From JASFQI01 sp050115555 (GTDB lineage: Bacteria > Desulfobacterota > DSM-4660 > Desulfatiglandales > HGW-15), in the NCBI GenBank assembly GCA_050115555.1, contig JASFQI010000281.1, positions 1 to 6,668 on the forward strand: 6,668 nt of DNA, given 5' to 3'. The notes beneath the pieces are model-generated. The model did no database searches. It worked only from the letters and a program-made list of their open reading frames with translations, and was not told the DNA's origin. Position numbers and translations under genes: made by a program. How positions within the stretch are numbered: the first letter of the stretch is position 1; the number at the start of each line of letters is the position of its first letter. Below are positions 1-4,733 of the stretch, piece after piece.

Positions 1-63
1 TATCTCTCCGCAAGAAACCCGGAGGAGCGAGTGTGGCACATCGAGGGGACGGGCGTGCATTGA
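1..63 (+). CDS. Possible C-terminal end of an upstream gene (partial)
   Basis: Frame 1 is open from the window edge to a TGA at 61-63 and reads YLSARNPEERVWHIEGTGVH. The mixed hydrophobic and charged composition is protein-like, but 20 residues are too few to name a family. The stop overlaps the -35 element of the next promoter. Frame 2 is also open, to 163, but its product is Arg/Ser/Pro-rich and looks like a shadow. Nothing else supports either reading. Confidence 0.25.
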   Translation, partial: YLSARNPEERVWHIEGTGVH

Positions 64-88
64 ACCCCCTGCGGTTTTGCGGTATAAC
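60..88 (+). promoter_or_regulatory. Sigma70-type promoter for the CBS-DUF47(-pit) genes
   Basis: TTGAAC (60-65) and TATAAC (83-88) are separated by exactly 17 bp; each hexamer matches the consensus at five of six positions. Transcription would start near 95 and leave a leader of about 65 nt before the CBS gene. The spacer and -10 carry a direct repeat, TGCGGTTT (70-77) and TGCGGTAT (78-85). Its 8-bp period does not fit the 11-bp period of a PhoB box, so if it is an operator it belongs to another regulator. Confidence 0.6.
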
Positions 89-109
89 AAATCGAAACGT
101 CGCCCTTTT

Positions 110-163
110 ATGAACCCTTCCGCATTCGGGACGCCCATGTCCCTCCTGGAGGACAACCCATGA
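110..163 (+). other. Possible 17-codon leader ORF with an ATGA overlap
   Basis: An ATG at 110 opens a 17-codon frame (MNPSAFGTPMSLLEDNP). Its TGA at 161-163 overlaps the ATG of the CBS gene (160-162) as ATGA, the usual geometry of translational coupling. A second in-frame ATG lies at 137. No Shine-Dalgarno sequence precedes the ATG at 110, and the CBS gene has its own good one, so this may be chance. Confidence 0.2.
148..152 (+). promoter_or_regulatory. Ribosome binding site of the CBS gene
   Basis: GGAGG lies 7 nt before the ATG at 160 and fixes that start. It is directly preceded by its own complement, CCTCC (142-146). The single base between them is too short for a loop, so a local hairpin could only form from the outer bases. 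Confidence 0.75.
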
Positions 164-564
164 AGGTAAGCGATTTCATGACCACCCGGCTCGAGTCGGT
201 CAACGCGGACCAGAGCGTGTATGACGCGGTGGAAAAAATGGTGGACCGGCGCATTCGATCCCTGCTGGTCCGCTTTCCCGGGGACGACATGACCGACGGC
301 GTGATCACGGCCCGGGACATCGTTTACAAGGTCCTGGCTCAGGGCAAGGACCCGAAAACCCTCCGTATCGGCGAAATCGCCTCCCGGCCGATTGCTTGCA
401 TCGACAAGGACACCCCACTCGTGGAGGCCGCGGCAATCATGGAGCAGAACGGGGTGGCGCGCTTGTTCGCCTGTGACGGCTCGACCATCGTCGGCGTTCT
501 CTCCATGATGGACGCCATGGCCGCCATGCTCATCATTCGGGCGCGAGGAGACCATGTTTTTTAA
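160..564 (+). CDS. Two-CBS-domain (Bateman module) protein
   Basis: This 134-residue cytoplasmic protein consists of almost nothing but two CBS repeats, at about residues 7-57 and 72-123. Each repeat ends in the ligand-ribose motif: G-V-I-T-A-R-D (T50, D53) and G-V-L-S-M-M-D (S115, D118). In known CBS pairs this T/S-x-x-D motif contacts AMP, ADP, ATP or a related nucleotide, so both sites look competent. There is no enzyme or DNA-binding domain; it must act through a partner. The 3' end overlaps the DUF47 gene by 11 nt, so the two are probably co-translated. The inferred role is to adjust phosphate uptake to adenylate or energy state through the DUF47 protein or transporter. The family call is firm; the ligand and target are inferred. 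Confidence 0.9.
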   Translation: MKVSDFMTTRLESVNADQSVYDAVEKMVDRRIRSLLVRFPGDDMTDGVITARDIVYKVLAQGKDPKTLRIGEIASRPIACIDKDTPLVEAAAIMEQNGVARLFACDGSTIVGVLSMMDAMAAMLIIRARGDHVF

Positions 565-1183
565 GAAGCTGCTGGGTCACGACGATCGGGAAAAGCGGGT
601 CGTGGAGGACATGGAACGCCACATCCGCCTTCTTTGTGCCGGATGCACGGCTTTCCGCGAGGCCATGGAGAAAAACGACCGGAAACGCATGACTCGCGTC
701 AAGGAGCTCGAGCGGGAGGCGGATACCATTCGGCGGGGCATCACCAGCCTGATTTACAAGGGCGCCTTTCTGCCCTACCTCCGTCCCGAACTCTGCAAGT
801 TCGTGGACATCGTGGACCAGGTGTTCGACCTCCTGGAGTTCGCGGCCGTGTGCTACCTGGATCTTCGCTTTCCGGAGGCCCTGCGGGACGAGTGCTCGCG
901 CGTGGCCTTTCTCAACGAACAAATGTGCGAGCTTCTCAGGATCAGCTATCAGGCCGTGATGGCGGGAGAGGACCTCCGGGAGAAGCGGCTCGCCATTCGC
1001 ATTTATGAAAAGAGGATCGATGACATGAAGTTCGGGCTGATGAAGGACGCCAGAAAAATCCCCATCGACGATTTCTGGGAGGGCTCTCTGCTCGCCGACT
1101 TCCTCTCTCGACTCTGCTCAGTGAGCGACGTGATCGAGGATGCCAGCGACCATCTGGGAATCCTCGGCACCATCAGCACATAG
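554..1183 (+). CDS. DUF47 / PhoU-like Pit accessory protein
   Basis: This 209-residue, largely alpha-helical cytoplasmic protein matches the DUF47 (PhoU-like, TIGR00153 type) family in length and motifs. The first half has the acidic metal-binding helix E51-L-E-R-E-A-D57 followed by D85-I-V-D-Q-V-F-D-L-L-E. The second half repeats the pattern weakly, with E152-K-R-I-D-D and D192-V-I-E-D-A-S-D. PhoU-type proteins bind metal clusters with such residues. DUF47 genes are commonly paired with Pit transporters and are thought to regulate or support them, which fits the pit gene downstream. GAGGAG at 545-550 supports the ATG at 554, inside the end of the CBS gene. Part of a second phosphate-signalling role cannot be excluded, since no phoU is visible here. 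Confidence 0.9.
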   Translation: MFFKKLLGHDDREKRVVEDMERHIRLLCAGCTAFREAMEKNDRKRMTRVKELEREADTIRRGITSLIYKGAFLPYLRPELCKFVDIVDQVFDLLEFAAVCYLDLRFPEALRDECSRVAFLNEQMCELLRISYQAVMAGEDLREKRLAIRIYEKRIDDMKFGLMKDARKIPIDDFWEGSLLADFLSRLCSVSDVIEDASDHLGILGTIST

Positions 1184-1287
1184 CTTATTGCGCGCACTGC
1201 CGGCCGGCACTTCGCGCCTTTTCACCCCGGTGAGAAGCCCTTTGGGGAGGCGGAAAGCGGCCCCTTCGGCCGAGCGATTCGATCATC
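1184..1287 (+). promoter_or_regulatory. GC-rich leader of pit with hairpin-forming repeats
   Basis: The 104-nt gap holds a perfect 12-bp palindrome, TGCCGGCCGGCA (1198-1209), and a hairpin CGGCC-CCTTC-GGCCG (1258-1272) that ends 15 nt before the pit ATG. No clear Shine-Dalgarno sequence sits at normal spacing; the only strong purine run, GGGGAGG (1244-1250), is 37 nt upstream of the ATG. No -35/-10 pair or T-run was found. The hairpin may modulate pit translation relative to DUF47; this is an inference. Confidence 0.35.
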
Positions 1288-2220
1288 ATGTGGAAGATTC
1301 TAAGCGGCGCATTCCTGGGGTGGAGTCTCGGGGCAAACGACTCGGCCAACATCTTCGGCACGGGTGTCGCCACCGGTGCGGTCCGGTATCGTACCGCCAT
1401 TTTGCTGACTGCGGTCTTTGTCATGCTCGGCGCCCTCCTCGAGGGGCCCAAGTGCATGCAGACCCTGACGGACCTCTCCAGCCTTCTGCCCCTGAATGCG
1501 TTTTTCTGCGCCCTGGCCGCAGGCCTGACCATGACGGCCATGACTTACCTGGCCGTGCCCGCCTCCTCCTCCCACGCCATCATCGGGGCCATCCTGGGGG
1601 TGGGAATTCTTCAGGGATCCGCCGACTTCTCACGGCTCTTCAAGATTGTGACCTGCTGGGTCTTCACCCCTATCTGCGGGCTGGTCTTCGCCTATGTGCT
1701 CTACCGCCTGCTCGTCCCGGTGCTCGACGGATCCCGACTGAGCGTCACCCGGCGGAATCAAATCTACCGACTGGGAATCCTGGTCGCAGGCTGCTACGGC
1801 GCTTACTCCCTGGGCTCCAACAACGTAGCCAACGTCACAGGTGTGTACGTGGGATCCGGGTTTCTGAGCCCCAAGGCCGCGAGCCTGATCGGCGGGGGCA
1901 GCATTGCCCTCGGCGTGCTCACATACAGCTACCGGGTCATGATGACCGTGGGCAAGGGCATTGCGCCGCTTGACCCATTCACTGCCTTTGTCACGGTCCT
2001 GGCGGGCGCGCTGAGCCTCCACCTCTTCACTCAGATCGGCATCCCGGTCTCCTCGTCCCAGGCCGTCGTCGGCGCCGTGGTGGGCGTGGGTCTCGTGGGG
2101 GACGTTCGCACTGTGAGCCCACGCATGCTGACCCGCATCGGCCTCGGATGGGTTCTCACGCCCTTGGTGGCCGGCGTGCTTGCGTGGCTTTTTGTAATCG
2201 GCGCCCGTTATCTTCTCTAA
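1288..2220 (+). CDS. pit: Inorganic phosphate transporter, Pit family
   Basis: This 310-residue polytopic inner-membrane protein is expected to carry phosphate (often as a metal-phosphate complex) with a cation. It shows the family's inverted duplication. Motif G15-A-N-D-S-A-N21 in the first half is echoed by G176-S-N-N-V-A-N182 in the second, and P91-A-S-S-S-H-A by P253-V-S-S-S-Q-A. About nine to ten hydrophobic segments run through the chain, with a short cytoplasmic-looking basic loop near residues 150-160. It is much shorter than E. coli PitA and resembles the compact Pit form of many anaerobes and archaea. The Asp of the second motif is Asn (N179). The ATG at 1288 is the first start after an in-frame stop at 1231, although its ribosome site is weak. 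Some Pit relatives carry sulfate; the DUF47 neighbour favours phosphate. Confidence 0.92.
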   Translation: MWKILSGAFLGWSLGANDSANIFGTGVATGAVRYRTAILLTAVFVMLGALLEGPKCMQTLTDLSSLLPLNAFFCALAAGLTMTAMTYLAVPASSSHAIIGAILGVGILQGSADFSRLFKIVTCWVFTPICGLVFAYVLYRLLVPVLDGSRLSVTRRNQIYRLGILVAGCYGAYSLGSNNVANVTGVYVGSGFLSPKAASLIGGGSIALGVLTYSYRVMMTVGKGIAPLDPFTAFVTVLAGALSLHLFTQIGIPVSSSQAVVGAVVGVGLVGDVRTVSPRMLTRIGLGWVLTPLVAGVLAWLFVIGARYLL

Positions 2221-2234
2221 GCGGTCTCGCCCGG

Positions 2235-2245
2235 ACGGAATCCGT
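2235..2245. repeat. Small palindrome before the PhoR-like gene
   Basis: ACGGA-A-TCCGT is a perfect 5-bp inverted repeat with a 1-nt centre, in the 86-nt gap between pit and the PhoR-like gene. Its geometry would suit a dimeric regulator, but sites of this size occur by chance. No PhoB box (CTGTCAT repeats at 11-bp spacing) is present in this gap. Confidence 0.2.
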
Positions 2246-2293
2246 TACGCGGAACACAACGGGAGGCGCTGGAGCCCCTGAAACTTCGACCCC

Positions 2294-2300
2294 AGGAGGA
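2294..2300 (+). promoter_or_regulatory. Ribosome binding site fixing the PhoR-like start
   Basis: AGGAGGA lies 6 nt before the ATG at 2307, an almost ideal Shine-Dalgarno sequence. It selects 2307 over the longer in-frame reading from 2148, which would run back into the pit gene, and over the ATG two codons further on at 2313. Confidence 0.8.
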
Positions 2301-2306
2301 TCGCCC

Positions 2307-2873
2307 ATGCGAATGAGCCAAATCTGGAAGCTCTACATCACGTACACCGTGGTGCTCGTCGTATGCATGGCCGGGGCCGGACTCGCCCTCCAGGGCGTGC
2401 TGAGGGCCACTCTGACAGACCAACTTCAGGACGAGGTCCGGACCCTGATCCTTGTCATTGCCCGGGCCGTGCCTCCGGAGGACGCCCCCGCCTCCCTGGA
2501 CCCCTTCTGCCGGGCCTACCAGAAGTCAACGGGAAACCGCATCACGGTCATCCGACGCGACGGTCTGGTGATCGGCGAGTCGAACCGGCCCTCGGACGCG
2601 CTTGACAATCATACGGACCGCCCGGAGTTCAAGGCCGCCCTCGAGCACGGCTGGGCCACAGCGATTCGACGAAGCGGCACCCTGGGCCTGGACATGCTTT
2701 ACATGGCGCATCTTCTGGGGGACGGGAACCGTGTGCTTCGGTTGGCCGTGCCCATGGAAAAGGTCAAGGCTATGGAGAACAATATCATGCTCCTGCTCTC
2801 CATTGTCCTTTACCTCGCACCGCTCTTAGCAGTAGTCGTCTCGTTCTTTATGGCCCGCCGCCTGACCGTTTGA
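2307..2873 (+). CDS. PhoR-like sensor domain, truncated at HAMP (no kinase)
   Basis: This 188-residue membrane protein looks like the input half of a PhoR-type phosphate sensor kinase. Helix 1 (about residues 10-30) leads into a periplasmic domain (about 31-157). That domain has the PhoR-like pattern V-I-R-R-D-G-L-V-I-G-E-S (81-92), N101-H-T-D-R-P-E-F and the R-x-S-G-T-L-G-L-D-M-L-Y stretch (122-132). Helix 2 (about 160-182) ends in M-A-R-R-L-T-V and then TGA, where a HAMP domain normally begins. HAMP, histidine phosphotransfer and ATPase domains are absent: no kinase motif occurs before the hydantoinase gene 150 nt later. It lies 86 nt after pit, which fits a phosphate role. As it stands it cannot phosphorylate a regulator. 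It is either a pseudogene remnant or a stand-alone sensor; I favour a remnant. Confidence 0.75.
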   Translation: MRMSQIWKLYITYTVVLVVCMAGAGLALQGVLRATLTDQLQDEVRTLILVIARAVPPEDAPASLDPFCRAYQKSTGNRITVIRRDGLVIGESNRPSDALDNHTDRPEFKAALEHGWATAIRRSGTLGLDMLYMAHLLGDGNRVLRLAVPMEKVKAMENNIMLLLSIVLYLAPLLAVVVSFFMARRLTV

Positions 2874-2912
2874 ACCGCCCGGCCCCTGGTTGACAGGGCC
2901 CAGGCTTTGCCC
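2874..2912 (+). pseudogene. Possible HAMP remnant after the PhoR-like stop
   Basis: Reading on in the same frame past the TGA gives T-A-R-P-L-V-D-R-A-Q-A-L-P. The expected HAMP entry after A-R-R-L-T is usually R-P-L or R-P-I plus an amphipathic helix, so R-P-L-V-D-R-A-Q-A-L looks like its continuation after a short interruption (V, stop, T, A). Resemblance over about ten residues is weak evidence, and the segment now also carries a promoter. Confidence 0.3.
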
Positions 2913-2918
2913 TACGAT
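2890..2918 (+). promoter_or_regulatory. Sigma70-type promoter for the hydantoinase-HDAC pair
   Basis: A perfect -35 TTGACA (2890-2895) is followed after exactly 17 bp by TACGAT (2913-2918), which matches the -10 consensus at four of six positions. Transcription from about 2925 would give a leader of roughly 100 nt. An inverted repeat AGGGC (2895-2899) / GCCCT (2909-2913) spans the spacer and touches both hexamers, a plausible operator position. There is no T-run, so it is not a terminator. Confidence 0.6.
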
Positions 2919-3023
2919 CCCTTGAACGGTTTGGGCGCAACGATAACACGGTTGCCTCAGAAGCCGCATTCTACGCTGGGCTATCGGGAAACCGAAAGAA
3001 GGCCCGAGGAAAGAGTGAACACG

Positions 3024-4730
3024 ATGTCTCCTCCCCTCTCCCCTGAACCCGGGCACCCCGACCGAATCCTCGGCCTGGATGTGGGCGGCACACAGACTGA
3101 CGCCGTGCTGATCGGTCCGGCCGGCGTAATCGCTTCCACCAAGACCCCTACTCGGGAAGACCTCCTGGACACCCTCCGAAAGGCCGTGGAGGCTACCCTG
3201 TCCGGAGAAACCCCGGAACGCATGGGACGCCTCGCATTTTCCACCACCATGGCCACAAACGCCATTGTGCAGGACCAACTGGTCCCCACGGGCATGATCG
3301 TTTCTGCAGGACCGGGCATGGACCCGCACGGATTTGCCGTGGGCCCGTCCTATCACGTGGTGCAAGGCTGCCTGGATCACCGGGGGTTCGAGGCCAAACC
3401 CCTGGACCGGCAGGAGGTGATGGAGGCGGCGGACCGCATTCAGGCCCAGGGGATTCGGACCGCAGGCGTGGTGAGCAAATTTTCAACCCGGAACCCGTCC
3501 CACGAGTTTCAGATCGCCGAGTGGATCGCGCCCTTCTTTTCACACGTGGCCCTGGGGCATACGGTCTCAGGCAACCTGGGGTTTCCCCGCCGCATAGCCA
3601 CCACTTACTTGAATGCAGCCCTCCACGAATCCCACCAGGGCTTTGTGGACGCCCTGCTTCGCATCCTGGAGGAACAGGGGCTTCATGCGCCGCGCTACCT
3701 TCTGAAACCGGACGGGGGTACCGTGGGCCTCGAGGAGAGCCGGAGCTTCCCTGCGCGGACCGCTCAGTCCGGACCGGCAGCGAGCGTAATGGGCGCATTA
3801 GCCCTGGATCCGTGTGAGGGGACCACTCTCGTCCTGGACGTGGGCGGGACCACCACGGATATCGCGGTGATTTACAACGGAGCGCCCCTGCTCGAGCCTT
3901 ACGGAATCCGGCTGGGTCCATACCTGACCCAGATCCGCTCACTTCAGACCCGGTCCGTTGGCATCGGCGGGGACAGCGCGGTCCTTGCCGAACCCGGGCG
4001 GGCCCTGCGCATCGGGCCTCGACGCCAGGGACCGCCCCGGGCCTTTGGCGGCCCCGCGCCTACGCCCACGGACGCCATGGTCGTCCTCGGCCTCCTGAAT
4101 GGCGGGGACCCGAAAGCCGCCCATGCGGCCATGGCCGACGTGGCCGGGGTCCTGGGAACAACCCCGAAGAAGGCGGCCCAAGCCGTGCTCGACCGAACCG
4201 CCGAGCTCATTGCGGACTCGGTCCACGCCTTTCTTCACTTCATCAACTCCCGCCCGGTCTACACGGTCCGCGAGGTCCTGGAGGGCACGATCCTTGCGCC
4301 CACGGGCTTGGTCCTTATCGGAGGCCCGGCCAGCCAGCTCAAAGGCCCTGTCGAGCGTGCCCTGAGCCTGCCCTGCCGGGTCCCGCCCCACGCTGAGGTG
4401 GCCAATGCCATAGGCGCTGCCGTCTCCCGGGTGACCGCCCAAGTGACGCTCCAGGCGGACACCACCCGCGGCAGTGTCATCATCCCGGAGGCCGATCTCC
4501 AGCAGGGCATCGACGCCGGGTTCAACATGGACCAGGGGCTGGACCTCGCCCGGGAGACGCTTCGGAAGATCGTCCTTGCCGCCGGGACTGTGGACGCAGA
4601 TCCGGAGTTCACCGTGACCGAGCAGCAGACCTTTACCATGATCCAGGGGTTTTCCAGGACCGGCCGGAACATCCGACTCAAGATGGGCATTACCCCCGGA
4701 ATCATTCCCGAGTGGAAAAGGAGCGCCTAG
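3024..4730 (+). CDS. Hydantoinase/oxoprolinase family protein (HyuA-like), short form
   Basis: This 568-residue soluble protein has the ASKHA fold of the hydantoinase A / 5-oxoprolinase superfamily, which uses ATP to open cyclic amides or for related phosphoryl chemistry. The N-terminal phosphate loop is G17-L-D-V-G-G-T-Q-T-D26; the second is D272-V-G-G-T-T-T-D279. Further family signatures are S-V-G-I-G-G-D-S (311-318), P-T-P-T-D-A before a V-L-G, I-G-G-P-A (432-436) and the P-H-A-E-V-A-N-A-I-G-A-A helix. It lacks the extra C-terminal domain of full HyuA proteins (usually about 650-700 residues), and no HyuB partner is present. The start is ATG 3024; GTG 3015 is an alternative, closer to the GAGGA at 3006-3010. 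The frame is open further upstream, but that part runs into the promoter. It is followed after 3 nt by the HDAC-like gene. Substrate unknown. Confidence 0.85.
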   Translation: MSPPLSPEPGHPDRILGLDVGGTQTDAVLIGPAGVIASTKTPTREDLLDTLRKAVEATLSGETPERMGRLAFSTTMATNAIVQDQLVPTGMIVSAGPGMDPHGFAVGPSYHVVQGCLDHRGFEAKPLDRQEVMEAADRIQAQGIRTAGVVSKFSTRNPSHEFQIAEWIAPFFSHVALGHTVSGNLGFPRRIATTYLNAALHESHQGFVDALLRILEEQGLHAPRYLLKPDGGTVGLEESRSFPARTAQSGPAASVMGALALDPCEGTTLVLDVGGTTTDIAVIYNGAPLLEPYGIRLGPYLTQIRSLQTRSVGIGGDSAVLAEPGRALRIGPRRQGPPRAFGGPAPTPTDAMVVLGLLNGGDPKAAHAAMADVAGVLGTTPKKAAQAVLDRTAELIADSVHAFLHFINSRPVYTVREVLEGTILAPTGLVLIGGPASQLKGPVERALSLPCRVPPHAEVANAIGAAVSRVTAQVTLQADTTRGSVIIPEADLQQGIDAGFNMDQGLDLARETLRKIVLAAGTVDADPEFTVTEQQTFTMIQGFSRTGRNIRLKMGITPGIIPEWKRSA

Positions 4731-4733
4731 GCC

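Noticed and set aside
33..48. Sigma54 (-24/-12) promoter starting at TGGCAC
   Set aside because: No GC or TTGC element occurs at the required spacing.
66..88. PhoB box upstream of the CBS gene
   Set aside because: The repeat has an 8-bp period and no CTGTCAT-like half sites; PhoB boxes have 7-bp repeats at 11-bp spacing.
1140..1973. Open frame on the + strand overlapping DUF47 and pit
   Set aside because: Its product is Arg/Pro/Gly/His-rich low-complexity sequence, and the overlapping frame encodes the clear Pit transporter.
2871..2873. In-frame TGA between the PhoR-like and hydantoinase frames read as selenocysteine or readthrough, giving a fusion
   Set aside because: The frame is open from 2874 into the hydantoinase gene, but no SECIS-like stem was apparent right after the TGA. 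A fused HAMP-start/ASKHA protein makes no structural sense, and a promoter plus a plausible start intervene.
2895..2913. Intrinsic terminator after the PhoR-like gene
   Set aside because: The stem is only 5 bp with a 9-nt loop and no T-run follows; it coincides with the promoter spacer.
2826..3380. Minus-strand frames over the PhoR-hydantoinase junction
   Set aside because: They overlap known coding sequence on both sides, have no ribosome site that I could find, and show no domain; treated as shadows.
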